A DNA stretch of 64,000 bases, taken from Serinicoccus sediminis. Its GTDB lineage: Bacteria > Actinomycetota > Actinomycetes > Actinomycetales > Dermatophilaceae. The notes beneath the pieces are model-generated. The model had not been told where the DNA came from, did not search any database, and saw only the letters and a list, made by a program, of their open reading frames with translations. Below are positions 52,406 through 61,156 of the stretch, piece after piece. The stretch lies in assembly GCF_004153545.1 (NCBI RefSeq), contig NZ_SDVA01000002.1:1-64000 (forward strand). The letters run 5' to 3'. Both the position numbers and the translations under genes were made by a program. How positions within the stretch are numbered: position 1 is the stretch's first letter; each line of letters starts with the position of its first letter.

Positions 52406-53414
52406 CGGTCATGAGGTCGGTGACCTCGTCGCTGTCGAGGGTGAACGGGTCGACCGGCGGCGCGTCGAGGTCGGCGAGCGGCGGCAGCGCCGGGTCGGAG
52501 TCGACGCCCTCGGCGACCGCATACTCCATCGACCCGGAGTCGACGAGCACCTGCTGCCCCTCCGGCGAGGTGATCCAGGCGAGGAACTGCTGCGCGGCGT
52601 CCGGCTTGGCGGCGTTGGCCAGGACCCCTCCGGCCGAGAGCGACACGAAGGCGCCCGGGTCCTGGTTGCCGAAGTAGTGCAGCCGGGTGCTGCCGGACTG
52701 CTCCTGCGTGCCGGCCTGGTCGCGGTACCAGTAGTAGTGGTACATCACCCCGACCGGCACCTCGCCGGCGTTGACCGCCTGCATGGTGGCGATGTTGTTC
52801 TGGTAGATCTCCGCCCCGGACTCCAGCGCCTCCAACCAGGCACGGGTCTCCTCCTCGCCCCGGTCGGCCAGCATCCCGGCGACGATGGCCTGGAAGTCGG
52901 CGCCCCCCGGGGCGCAGCCCCAGCGTCCCGCCCAGGCGGGGTCGGCCAGGTCCATCATCGAGGCCGGCAGCTCCTCCTCGGAGATCTGCTCGGGGTTCCA
53001 ACACAGGACGGTCGAGCGGGCGGCGATCGCGGTCCAGTCGCCGCTGGAGGGCGCGCGGTCCTCCGGCACCTGGGCGAGGGTCTCGTCGGCCACCGGGGCG
53101 AGCAGCCCGGCGCGCTCCACGACGGTCATCGCCGGCGAGTTCTCGGTGAGGAAGACGTCGGCCGGGCTGGCCTCCCCCTCGGCGACGATCTGGTGCCCCA
53201 TCGAGGAGTCGGTGCCGCGCCGGATCTGCGTCGGGATGCCGGTGGCCTCGGTGAAGGCGTCGGCCCACGCCTGGGTGACCCCCTCGTGCTGGGAGGAGTA
53301 GATCTGGAGCGCCTCGGGGTCCGGGACGTACTCCTCCTCCCGGCTGCAGGCGCTCACCACCAGCGGGGAGGCGGCGAGGGCGGCCAGCAGGGCGCGGCGG
53401 GACAGGGTGCTCAC
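52389..53414 (-). CDS. Ferric-iron substrate-binding lipoprotein (FbpA-like)
   Basis: This 341-residue lipoprotein (STLSRRALLAALAASPLVVS, lipobox VSAC) has the FbpA/FutA fold: PDPEALQIYSSQHEGVTQAW at the N terminus and adjacent tyrosines in MYHYYWYRDQ, which in this family coordinate ferric iron. It is probably tethered to the outer face of the membrane. GTG at 53414 overlaps the stop of the adenylation-fusion gene (GTGA), so the importer is translated directly after it, which ties this unusual synthetase to Fe3+ uptake. Confidence 0.92.
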   Translation of the reverse strand: MSTLSRRALLAALAASPLVVSACSREEEYVPDPEALQIYSSQHEGVTQAWADAFTEATGIPTQIRRGTDSSMGHQIVAEGEASPADVFLTENSPAMTVVERAGLLAPVADETLAQVPEDRAPSSGDWTAIAARSTVLCWNPEQISEEELPASMMDLADPAWAGRWGCAPGGADFQAIVAGMLADRGEEETRAWLEALESGAEIYQNNIATMQAVNAGEVPVGVMYHYYWYRDQAGTQEQSGSTRLHYFGNQDPGAFVSLSAGGVLANAAKPDAAQQFLAWITSPEGQQVLVDSGSMEYAVAEGVDSDPALPPLADLDAPPVDPFTLDSDEVTDLMTDVGLL

Positions 53415-56170
53415 GGACGGGTCCTCTCGGGGGACGGGGCGCTGGGGACGGGGGTGGCCGGTTCGGCCCGCGTCGCGGACGGGGTGTGCCGGGGGTCGAG
53501 CAGCCGTTGCAGCCGCCGGACGGGGGCGTCGGAGAGGCGCCACAGCAGCACGCCCGCGGCGAGCGCCGCGACGGTGGCGAGCAGCGGGGTGGGCACCCAG
53601 CCGAGGATCTGGAACTGGATGAGGTAGATGTGCAGGCTCGCGGCCGCGAGGACGGTGAGGACCGGCACCAGGCGGGCAGGCACCCGCAGGGTCGGCACCA
53701 GGGCGAGCAGCAGGACGCCGGCGAGGATGGTGGCGTTGCGGACCGGGTCGTCGGGGAAGAACCACGCGACCCCGAGGGTCATCGCGCCCAGGGTCCACCA
53801 CCGGCGGGCGGGGGTGTCGGCGTGGGCGAGCGCGAGACCGACGGCGAAGAGCCAGAAGACGGTCGGCATCATGCCGCGCAGCACGCCGTCGGCGAGGCTG
53901 AGCACGAGGAAGCGCGGGACGAGCGCGACGAGGAGCAGCCCGAAGGCCACCCGCCAGGGGTCGGTGCGCCAGGCGCGGGCCACCGGTGGCAGCGAGAGCA
54001 CCGCCGTGGTCAGCAGCAGGCAGGCGACGAGGGCGTCGACGAACCACAGCTCGTTGTGCTTGCCGTAGGCGATGTCACCGACGAGCCAGTTGGCCAGGAC
54101 CACGTTGTCCCAGCCGTAGCGACCGTAGGACAGCCCCAGCAGCGCCACCGCCATCGTGGGGACGGCGATGCCGACCAGCAGCCGGGCGGTCCCGCGCCAG
54201 CGCGCGGCGACGCCCGGCGCGGACAGCCCGAAGGTGGCGGCGCTGAGGCCGGCCACGACGAGCAGGGTGTGGGCGCCGCCGAGGACGCGGAACAGGTCGG
54301 CGTGCGAGCCGCAGATGATGACGACCGCGACCGCCCGCAGCACGACCGAGGTCTCCAGCGGGACACGGGCACCGTGTCCCCCTCGCGTCCGGCCCTCCCC
54401 GGCCGGGCGGGGGGTCCGCAGGCGGCGGAACCGGCGCCTGCCGCCGGGCTGGCCCCCGCCGTCGTCCCCGCCGTCGGTGGGCCCTCTCTCCGGCTCGACC
54501 AGCTGTGCGGCGGCGACCAGCTCGGTGAGCGGCCGGTGCTGCCAGCCACGGGGCAGCTCGCCCAGCAGCGCGGTCAGCCGGGTGGAGGCCAGGACGTGCG
54601 ACAGGGAGTCGCCACCGAGCTGCACGAAGGACTGCTGCAGGTCCACCTCGTCGCGCCCGAGGACGCCGCCGAGCACCTCGGCGACCCGCACGGGCAGGCT
54701 CGGCGCGTCGACCCGCTGCCGGGTGTCGGCGCACTCGTCCGGGTCGCCCCCGCGCACCAGGACGTCGCAGCCGGGGCGGTCGACCTTGCCGTTGGCCAGG
54801 CGCGGCAGCGGCAGCACGGCGACCCGGACGTGGCCCACACCGACCCCGCTCGCGTCCGCCGCGACCCGGCGGGCCCGGGCGGCCAGCTGCTCGGCCGGGA
54901 CGCCTCCGGCCGGCTCGACCGCCACCCGGAGGCTCTCGTCGTCGCCGGTGACGCAGGCGTCCAGCCCCTCCGCCTCGAGGGCCTGCTCGACCCGGGCGAG
55001 GTCGATGCGCAGCCCGAGGATCTTGACGAACCCGGAGCGCCGCCCCACGATCCGCAGCAGTCCCGACGCGTCGACCCGCCCGAGGTCACCGGTGCGCAGC
55101 TCCTCGACCATCCGGCCGAGCGCCAGGTCCTCCGGGGACTCGGCATACCCGAGCATCACGCCCGGCCCGCGGACGACCACCTCGCCCACCCCGTCGCCGG
55201 ACGCCTCCGGCACGGTGCGGTCCAGCACGACGGTGGTGCCGGGCACGGGGCGCCCCACCGCGTCCGGCGCCCCGGCCACCTCGCGCGGGTCGTGGACGCA
55301 GATGCGCGCGGTGGCCTCGGTCTGCCCGTACATCACCGCGAGCCCGAAGCCGTGATCCCTGCCGAGTCCCGCCAGGCGGGTGACCTGGTCCGGCGACAGG
55401 CGGCCCCCTGCCTGGGTCAGCAGCCGCAGGGACGGATGACGGCGCCGCAGCCTTCCCGACCGCTCGAGGAGGTCGACCTGGTGCGGCACCAGGGCCAGCG
55501 TGCTCACCCCTGCGTCGACGCAGGACCAGAACTCGTCGTCGAGCACGGACGCCCCGGTGAGCGCGACGGCCGCGCCGGCGAGCAGGTGGCTGTGCAGGAC
55601 CGAGAGGCCGAAGCAGTAGTGCAGCGGGAGGCTGGTCACGCCGCGGTCGGCGGCGGTGAGCCCGAGCGCCTGGCCGATCGCCCGGGCGTTGGCCAGCAGG
55701 CCGTCGCCGGAGAGCCGGACGAGCTTGGGCGACCCGGTCGAGCCGGAGGTGCTCAGCAGCAGGGCCAGCTCCGGGTGCAGCAGGTGCCGCGGGGCGGGCG
55801 CGAGGTCGGTGCGCGGAGGCTCCTCGACCTGCCCCCCGGCACCGAGCACGAGGTCCGGCTCCCAGGTCGCGCCGAGCCCGCGGTCCCCCTCGGGCACCAG
55901 CAGCACCACGTGACCGGCCTCGAGCACGGCGAGGTAGGCCACCACGTCGTCGGGCCGGGGTCGCACCGACACCTGCACGAGCAGCCGCCCCCCGGACACC
56001 GGCGGCAGCGCGTCCGCGCGCTCCTCCACCCGCCGCCGCAGCTCGCCGTGGGTCAGCACCCCGTCCGCGGAGACCAGCGCCGGTGCCGCGGGGTCCACGG
56101 AGCCGGCCGGCGGCAGCGGCGCTCGGCCGGGGCGCGTCGACGCGGGGGCGACGGCGGGATGGACGGACAC
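53411..56170 (-). CDS. Adenylation domain-carrier protein-membrane acyltransferase fusion
   Basis: This 919-residue protein is the most unusual gene here. Residues 1-465: adenylate-forming domain (LLLSTSGSTGSPK 138-149, YGQTEAT 281-287, RTGDLGR 359-365, GRRSGFVKILG, NGKVDR with K462). Helix A4 reads LPLHYCFGLSVLHSHLLAG, lacking the aspartate that binds amino groups in peptide synthetases, so a carboxylic acid substrate is likely. Residues 490-555: carrier domain, phosphopantetheine serine S522 in QLGGDSLS. Residues 605-900: about ten helices like acyltransferase family 3 (RAVAVVIICGSHADLF, ELWFVDALVA). No condensation domain. GTG at 56170 follows an iron box; longer starts would run through it. 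Confidence 0.85.
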   Translation of the reverse strand: MSVHPAVAPASTRPGRAPLPPAGSVDPAAPALVSADGVLTHGELRRRVEERADALPPVSGGRLLVQVSVRPRPDDVVAYLAVLEAGHVVLLVPEGDRGLGATWEPDLVLGAGGQVEEPPRTDLAPAPRHLLHPELALLLSTSGSTGSPKLVRLSGDGLLANARAIGQALGLTAADRGVTSLPLHYCFGLSVLHSHLLAGAAVALTGASVLDDEFWSCVDAGVSTLALVPHQVDLLERSGRLRRRHPSLRLLTQAGGRLSPDQVTRLAGLGRDHGFGLAVMYGQTEATARICVHDPREVAGAPDAVGRPVPGTTVVLDRTVPEASGDGVGEVVVRGPGVMLGYAESPEDLALGRMVEELRTGDLGRVDASGLLRIVGRRSGFVKILGLRIDLARVEQALEAEGLDACVTGDDESLRVAVEPAGGVPAEQLAARARRVAADASGVGVGHVRVAVLPLPRLANGKVDRPGCDVLVRGGDPDECADTRQRVDAPSLPVRVAEVLGGVLGRDEVDLQQSFVQLGGDSLSHVLASTRLTALLGELPRGWQHRPLTELVAAAQLVEPERGPTDGGDDGGGQPGGRRRFRRLRTPRPAGEGRTRGGHGARVPLETSVVLRAVAVVIICGSHADLFRVLGGAHTLLVVAGLSAATFGLSAPGVAARWRGTARLLVGIAVPTMAVALLGLSYGRYGWDNVVLANWLVGDIAYGKHNELWFVDALVACLLLTTAVLSLPPVARAWRTDPWRVAFGLLLVALVPRFLVLSLADGVLRGMMPTVFWLFAVGLALAHADTPARRWWTLGAMTLGVAWFFPDDPVRNATILAGVLLLALVPTLRVPARLVPVLTVLAAASLHIYLIQFQILGWVPTPLLATVAALAAGVLLWRLSDAPVRRLQRLLDPRHTPSATRAEPATPVPSAPSPERTRP

Positions 56171-56175
56171 GCGAC

Positions 56176-56194
56176 TTAGGCTAGCCTCAGCGAA
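56176..56194. promoter_or_regulatory. Iron box in the fusion/PPTase divergent promoter
   Basis: TTAGGCTAGCCTCAGCGAA matches the DtxR/IdeR consensus TTAGGTTAGCCTAACCTAA at 15 of 19 positions and contains the perfect palindrome AGGCTAGCCT. It lies six bases from the fusion start and 28 from the phosphopantetheinyl-transferase start. An iron repressor here would control both genes. The downstream start codon must come after it, so the fusion mRNA is probably leaderless. Confidence 0.75.
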
Positions 56195-56221
56195 AAAGGT
56201 GACCAAATCCATGGGTATTTC

Positions 56222-56821
56222 ATGACCGACCCTCTCGTCGTCGACGTCTGGTGGGCCGACCTCACGGCCGCCGACCTCCGTCTGCTCACGCTGCTGCCGG
56301 AGCCCGAGCGGCTCCGGGTGCTCGCCGTGCCGCGGGACGCCGACCGTGGTCGCTCGCTGGTGGCGGCGGCGCTGCTGCAGCACGCGGTCGCCCGTCACCG
56401 GCGTCGGGCGGCCGGGTCCGCCGGTGCCGCGCCGGCGGACCTCACGCCGGTCCAGGTCGACCGCACCTGCGCCGGGTGCGGCGAGCAGCACGGCCGCCCG
56501 GTCGTCGACGGCGGGCCGCACGTGTCGGTCGCCCACGCGCACCTGCTCGTGGCCGTCGCGACCTGCGCCGGCGCGTCCCTCGGCGTCGACGTCGAGCGGC
56601 TCGACCGCGACCTGCCCGACGGGTCGGACCCGCTGGGCTGGACGCTGCGGGAGGCCCGGGTCAAGGCGGGCGTCGAGGTGGGAGCGGCTGCGTGCGAGAC
56701 CCCGCTCACCCCACCGCTGCCCGGGTATGCCGCGGCTCTGGTCCTCGCCCCCGTCGCCGCCGGGTCGGCCGCCGACGACGTCGACCTCGAGGTGCGCGAG
56801 CACCGGTGGCACCCGGGCTGA
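56222..56821 (+). CDS. 4'-phosphopantetheinyl transferase (Sfp type)
   Basis: This 199-residue enzyme installs the phosphopantetheine arm on a carrier protein, presumably S522 of the divergent fusion. Motifs: GPHVSVAHAHLLVAVAT, Mg2+ residues D123 and E125 in GVDVERL, and WTLREARVKAG (E144, K148), where the usual lysine before E is arginine. It is slightly short for Sfp (about 220 residues). It shares an iron-controlled promoter with the fusion, a strong hint of an iron-regulated carrier pathway. ATG at 56222. Confidence 0.88.
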   Translation: MTDPLVVDVWWADLTAADLRLLTLLPEPERLRVLAVPRDADRGRSLVAAALLQHAVARHRRRAAGSAGAAPADLTPVQVDRTCAGCGEQHGRPVVDGGPHVSVAHAHLLVAVATCAGASLGVDVERLDRDLPDGSDPLGWTLREARVKAGVEVGAAACETPLTPPLPGYAAALVLAPVAAGSAADDVDLEVREHRWHPG

Positions 56822-56855
56822 GGCGGGGCGGGCGACGAGCGTGGGAGGCTGGGTC

Positions 56856-57860
56856 ATGCCCACGGCGTACCGGGACCTGGACGAGCTCTCCCAGGTCGAG
56901 CTCCTGCACGACGTCGCCGAGCGCGCCGCACCGTTCTTCGGGCTGGCGCCGACCGCGGTCGATCTGGTCCTGCACGGCTTCAACACCACCTTCCGGGTGC
57001 AGACGCCGGAGGCCACGGTGGCGGTGCGGGTCAACACGAACTCGCTGAGCTCGGCCGCCACCGTGCAGGCGCAGCAGGCCTGGCAGCACGCGATCCGACG
57101 GGACACCGAGGTGCTCGTGCCGGACCCGCTGACGGTCCTGGGCGGGGGTTACCTCGCGCTCGTCGGCTCCCCCGAGCTCGGGCGGGAGGTCATGGTGACG
57201 GCCAGCAGCTGGCTCGCGGGAGACGACCTGGGGACGGTGAGCACCCTCGAGCAGTGCCGTGCGCTGGGCCTGCTGATGGCGGAGCTGCACGAGCACGCGG
57301 AGTCCTGGGAGACCGAGGGCCACGACCGGTTCCCCCGGTTGGCGGGCACCCTCTTCGGCGATCCCGACCTGCTGACCTCCGCCGTGGCGTCCGACCCCGG
57401 TCTCGCGGCCCTGGTGGCCGAGGCCGGCCGGCGGTGCGGGGCCGCCTTCGACCTGCTGGCCGGCCAGCCGGCCATCCCGCTGCACGCCGACCTGCACGGC
57501 GGCAACCTCAAGTGGCACGACGGACGGCTCGCCGTCTTCGACTTCGACGACAGCGGGCTCGGCCCGCCGGTCCTGGACCTGGCGATCTGCGCGTTCTACC
57601 TGCGTGGCGGCGACGACGAGCAGGGGCCGGAGGCGGCCGTCCGGGAGGGCTACGCCACCCGGCGACCGCTCCCCGACCTGCCGGCGGAGGCCTTCGAGGC
57701 CCTGGTGGCGGCCCGGCAGCTGCTCCTGGCCAACAGCATCCTCGCGAGCACGACCGCGGGCCAGCAGGCGGAGGCGGCGGCCTACCTGCAGATCACCGGT
57801 GAGCGGCTGCGGCAGTGGTTCGACACCGGACGGTTCACCCGGGTGGTGCCCAGCCGCTGA
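56856..57860 (+). CDS. Aminoglycoside phosphotransferase-family kinase
   Basis: This 334-residue protein of the APH/ChoK fold: ATP loop HGFNTTFRVQT, catalytic HADLHGGNLKW (catalytic aspartate D of HAD), and metal-binding VFDFDDSGLG. Substrates in this family are diverse (antibiotics, choline, homoserine, fructosamine), so no function is assigned. ATG at 56856, 35 bases after the PPTase stop; it may be read with it but need not share its role. Confidence 0.85.
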   Translation: MPTAYRDLDELSQVELLHDVAERAAPFFGLAPTAVDLVLHGFNTTFRVQTPEATVAVRVNTNSLSSAATVQAQQAWQHAIRRDTEVLVPDPLTVLGGGYLALVGSPELGREVMVTASSWLAGDDLGTVSTLEQCRALGLLMAELHEHAESWETEGHDRFPRLAGTLFGDPDLLTSAVASDPGLAALVAEAGRRCGAAFDLLAGQPAIPLHADLHGGNLKWHDGRLAVFDFDDSGLGPPVLDLAICAFYLRGGDDEQGPEAAVREGYATRRPLPDLPAEAFEALVAARQLLLANSILASTTAGQQAEAAAYLQITGERLRQWFDTGRFTRVVPSR

Positions 57861-57897
57861 GCAGGCGGCGCCGCGGGACCGCGGGCGCCACCTGCTC
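57859..57897. terminator. Long hairpin between the APH and MFS genes
   Basis: GAGCAGG pairs with CCTGCTC, GGCGCC with GGCGCC, and GCGG with CCGC around a GA loop, with one mismatch and one bulge. That gives about 17 paired bases, between two convergent genes. It is a good two-way terminator candidate. Confidence 0.7.
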
Positions 57898-57899
57898 GG

Positions 57900-59540
57900 T
57901 CAGCCCTGGTCGGCCGGGGCGTCCTCCAGGGTGTCCTTGAGCGGCACGTGCTTGATCATGGCCGTGGCGAGGAAGACCAGCGCCAGGATCGGCAGCCCGA
58001 TGAGGAAGGCCCCGTGCAGCTGGTCGGCCAGGCCGGCGCGCAGCGCCTCCTGGACCACCGGCGGGACGTCGCCGATGGCACCGGGGTCGAGGACCGCGCC
58101 GACGTCCAGGCTGCCCGCCTGCGCGGCGGCCTGGTCGCGCAGCTCGGCCGGCAGGTGCGAGGCGACGGCGGCGCCGAGCCCGCCGGTCATGATCGAGCCG
58201 TAGACCGCGATGCCCACCGTCGAGCCGATGTTGCGGCTGAACTGCGTCGTCGCGGTGGCGACCCCGAGGTCGCGCCGGGCGACGACGTTCTGGACGACGA
58301 GGGTGAACTGCTGCATCGCCATACCGAGACCGACACCGACGACCGCCATCGACCCGAACAGCTCCCACGGGCTGGAGGTCTCGGACAGCAGGGTCAGCAG
58401 CCACACCCCCGAGGCCATGATGGCCACGCCGGTGAGCATGAACGGCTTGTAGTGCCCCGTCCTCGTCACGAGCAGGCCGGTGAGGATGCCCATGACGATG
58501 AGGCCGAGCATCATCGGCATGAGGATCAGCCCGGACTGGGTGGCGTCGACCCCGAGCACGCCCTGCGCGAAGACCGGGATGTAGATGATCGACCCGAACA
58601 TCACCATGGCCAGGCCGAGACCGGCGACGTTGGCCCAGCTGAAGACGCTGCTGCGGAAGAGGCGCAGCGGCAGCAGCGGCTCGCTCGCCCGCAGCTCGAC
58701 GACGACGAAGGTGACCGCGGTGGCCAGACCGAGGGCGTAGAGGCCGAGCACCTGGGTGGAGACCCAGGGGTAGGTCGTGCCGCCCCAGCTGGTCGCGAGC
58801 AGGATGGAGACCATCGCGACCGACAGCGTGACGATGCCGGCGACGTCGATCCGCGCCTCGCGCCGCTGGTGCGGCAGGTGCATGTGCCGCAGGACGAACC
58901 ACAGGGTGAGCAGCCCGACCGGCAGGGTCGTGAAGAAGAGCCAGCGCCACCCGAGGTGGTCGGTGATGAGACCGCCGGCGAGCGGGCCCGCCACCGACGT
59001 GACGCCGAAGACCGCACCCATGAGGCCCTGGTACTTCCCGCGCTGCCGGGCCGGGATGATGTCACCGATGATGGTCTGCGAGAGGGGCATGAGCGTGCCC
59101 ATGCCGGCGCCCTGGATGGCGCGGCCGGCGACGAGCATCCAGAAGCTGCCGGCCAGGCCGGAGACGACCGAGCCGACCATGAAGACGACGAGCCCGGCCA
59201 GGTAGAAGGTCTTGCGACCGTACAGGTCGGACAGCTTGCCGACGACGGGCACGACGACGGCCGACACGAGCATCGCCGCGGTCGCCACCCACGAGTAGTG
59301 GCTCATCCCGCCGAGGTCGGCGACGATCTGCGGCAGCGCGGGGCCGACGATGGTCTGGCTGATCGAGGCGACGAACATGCCCATCATCAGGCCGGCGAAG
59401 ACGATCTTGTGCTCCCGGCTCAGCCGGAAGGCGGGGGCGGCCGAGGCCGTCGGGTCGACGGCGGTGGCGGTGGTCGAGGGGGTGTCGTCCGTGGTCCGGA
59501 CCGGCTGGGCGTCGGTCGTGGTGCTGGTGCTGGCGGTCAT
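57900..59540 (-). CDS. DHA2-family drug exporter (14 TM, EmrB/QacA type)
   Basis: This 546-residue MFS protein has about 14 helices after a Thr-rich cytoplasmic tail. GKLSDLYGRKTFYLAGLVVF is motif A, LVAGRAIQGAGMGTLMPLSQ motif B and GLMGAVFGVTSVAGPLAGGLITDHLGWRWLFF motif C, the antiporter signature of drug exporters. It pumps an unknown compound out with proton exchange. A MarR gene directly upstream on the same strand is its likely regulator, so the pair forms one operon. Confidence 0.92.
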   Translation of the reverse strand: MTASTSTTTDAQPVRTTDDTPSTTATAVDPTASAAPAFRLSREHKIVFAGLMMGMFVASISQTIVGPALPQIVADLGGMSHYSWVATAAMLVSAVVVPVVGKLSDLYGRKTFYLAGLVVFMVGSVVSGLAGSFWMLVAGRAIQGAGMGTLMPLSQTIIGDIIPARQRGKYQGLMGAVFGVTSVAGPLAGGLITDHLGWRWLFFTTLPVGLLTLWFVLRHMHLPHQRREARIDVAGIVTLSVAMVSILLATSWGGTTYPWVSTQVLGLYALGLATAVTFVVVELRASEPLLPLRLFRSSVFSWANVAGLGLAMVMFGSIIYIPVFAQGVLGVDATQSGLILMPMMLGLIVMGILTGLLVTRTGHYKPFMLTGVAIMASGVWLLTLLSETSSPWELFGSMAVVGVGLGMAMQQFTLVVQNVVARRDLGVATATTQFSRNIGSTVGIAVYGSIMTGGLGAAVASHLPAELRDQAAAQAGSLDVGAVLDPGAIGDVPPVVQEALRAGLADQLHGAFLIGLPILALVFLATAMIKHVPLKDTLEDAPADQG

Positions 59541-59601
59541 CAGGTCCTTGCTCGATGGGGCGGTCAGGAGGTCTGGGTGGCGGGCGGACCCGCCGGGGGC
59601 G

Positions 59602-60039
59602 TCAGGGGGACTGCCCGGAGGTCGGCGTGCCGCGGGCCGACTCGAGGGAGTCGGCCAGCCGGCCGAGCAGGTCGGCGAGCTGCTCCTTCTCCGCCTCCGG
59701 CCAGTCGGCGAGGGTGTCGGTGACGAGGTCGACGCGACGAGCCCGTTCCTGGGTCAGGGCCTCCCGGCCGGCCTGCGTGAGGCCGAGGACCTGGGCCCGC
59801 CGGTCGGCCGGGTCGGGGTGGCGATCGACGAGCCCCCGCTCGGCGAGCGACGCCAACCGGCGGCTCATCGTGGACGGGTCGAGACCCTCGGCACGGGCCA
59901 GGTCGCGCGACCGGGTGCACTGCTGACCGGCGAGCCGGACGAGGACGGCGACGTCGGTGGGCGCGAGGTCCCCCTCCCGCTCGCGCAGGAACCGGCTCAT
60001 CGCCGTAAAGGTCCGTGCCAGTTCCTCAGATAGTTGCAT
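59602..60039 (-). CDS. MarR-family regulator of the DHA2 exporter
   Basis: This 145-residue winged-helix protein: DLAPTDVAVLVRLAG, LARAEGLDPSTMSRRLASLAERGL (recognition helix) and DPADRRAQVLGLTQAGRE (wing, with the conserved D-R-R). The start ATG at 60039 lies inside a perfect 16-bp palindrome, which implies a leaderless mRNA and self-repression. It is encoded 61 bases before the exporter gene and is expected to control it. A longer start (60078) would place conserved sequence far from the N terminus. Confidence 0.88.
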   Translation of the reverse strand: MQLSEELARTFTAMSRFLREREGDLAPTDVAVLVRLAGQQCTRSRDLARAEGLDPSTMSRRLASLAERGLVDRHPDPADRRAQVLGLTQAGREALTQERARRVDLVTDTLADWPEAEKEQLADLLGRLADSLESARGTPTSGQSP

Positions 60040-60053
60040 GATGCATGCATCAT
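60038..60053. promoter_or_regulatory. 16-bp palindrome overlapping the MarR start (operator)
   Basis: ATGATGCATGCATCAT is a perfect palindrome that includes the MarR start codon. On the minus strand it overlaps TATGAT, a near-consensus -10 box. A MarR dimer bound here would block its own transcription. Confidence 0.65.
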
Positions 60054-60139
60054 ACACCCGCAAGGCCCGATCCAGCACGTCCGTCGGTGCGGGGCACTAG
60101 CGTGTGGCCCGACAGGTCGCACAGGTCGAGGGAGTCCGT

Positions 60140-61156
60140 ATGTCCGTCGCGCTCACCCCTGAGCAGGAGCGGGAGTTCGAGGAGCTGACCGCGCCGTTGC
60201 GCGGGGAGCTCATCGCGCACTGCTACCGCATGCTGGGCTCCGCCGGGGAGGCGGAGGACCTCGTGCAGGAGACCTACCTGCGCGCGTGGCGGGCCTACGA
60301 CCGGTTCGAGGGCCGCTCCTCGGTGCGGACGTGGATGTACACCATCGCCACCAACTCCTGCCTCACCGCGCTCAAGGGCCAGGCCCGCCGGCCGCTGCCC
60401 AGCGGGCTCGGCCAGCCGCCCGGCGACCCGAGCGTCCCGGTGGTCGAGGACCGCTCCCGCGACTGGCTCGAGCCGCTGCCGGACCGCGTCGTGTGGGGCC
60501 GTGACGCCGCCCCCGTCGACCCGGCCCAGGCCGTGGAGGCCACCGAGGACACCCAGCTCGCCTTCGTCGCGGCACTGCAGGAGCTGCCGCCGCTGCAGCG
60601 GGCCGTGCTCGTGCTGCGCGACGTGCTGCAGCTGTCCGCGGCCGAGACGGCCGGGGTGCTCGACACCACGGTCGCCTCGGTCAACTCCGCGCTGCAGCGC
60701 TCCCGCGCCAGGATCGGTAAGGGCCTGGACCGCGCGGGCCGCCGGGTCAGCGAGCTCAGCCACGCCGAGCGGGAGGTGTTCGCGGCCTTCTGCGACGCCT
60801 TCGAGCGCTACGACGTCCCGGCCGTCGTCGGAGTGATGACCGAGCAGGCCGTCTGGCAGATGCCGCCGTACGACCGCTACTACCTGGGCCCGGACGACAT
60901 CGCCGCGCTCATCGGCGGCCAGTGCCCGGCGACCGGGCCGCGGGACCTGCGGATGGTGCCGACCGTCGCCAACGGCCAGCCCGCGGCGGGGATGTACCTC
61001 CGCCGCGAGGACGGGACCTACGAGGCCTTCCAGCTCTGCGTCGTCGACCTGCGCGACGGGCAGGTCAGCGGCGTCGTCGGCTTCTTCTCGGCCGACGCCT
61101 TCCGCCACGCCGGGCTGCCCCTCGTGCTCGGCGAGGACGCGACGACGACGCTCTAG
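60140..61156 (+). CDS. SigG-like ECF sigma factor with SnoaL-type C-terminal domain
   Basis: This 338-residue RNA polymerase sigma factor: region 2 (ELIAHCYRMLGSAGEAEDLVQETYLRAW) and region 4 (LPPLQRAVLVLRDVLQLSAAETAGVL, with VNSALQRSR). A C-terminal domain from about 215 (EREVFAAFCDAFERYDVPAVVGVMTEQ) fits a SnoaL-type fold, as in actinobacterial SigG-type factors. No anti-sigma gene lies nearby; the C-terminal domain may control activity, as in ECF41-type factors. ATG at 60140 follows GGGAG. Confidence 0.92.
   Translation: MSVALTPEQEREFEELTAPLRGELIAHCYRMLGSAGEAEDLVQETYLRAWRAYDRFEGRSSVRTWMYTIATNSCLTALKGQARRPLPSGLGQPPGDPSVPVVEDRSRDWLEPLPDRVVWGRDAAPVDPAQAVEATEDTQLAFVAALQELPPLQRAVLVLRDVLQLSAAETAGVLDTTVASVNSALQRSRARIGKGLDRAGRRVSELSHAEREVFAAFCDAFERYDVPAVVGVMTEQAVWQMPPYDRYYLGPDDIAALIGGQCPATGPRDLRMVPTVANGQPAAGMYLRREDGTYEAFQLCVVDLRDGQVSGVVGFFSADAFRHAGLPLVLGEDATTTL

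Noticed and set aside
56171-57106. Extension of the adenylation fusion to a start at 57106
   Set aside because: The extra 312 codons are antisense to the PPTase and phosphotransferase genes and would contain the iron box.
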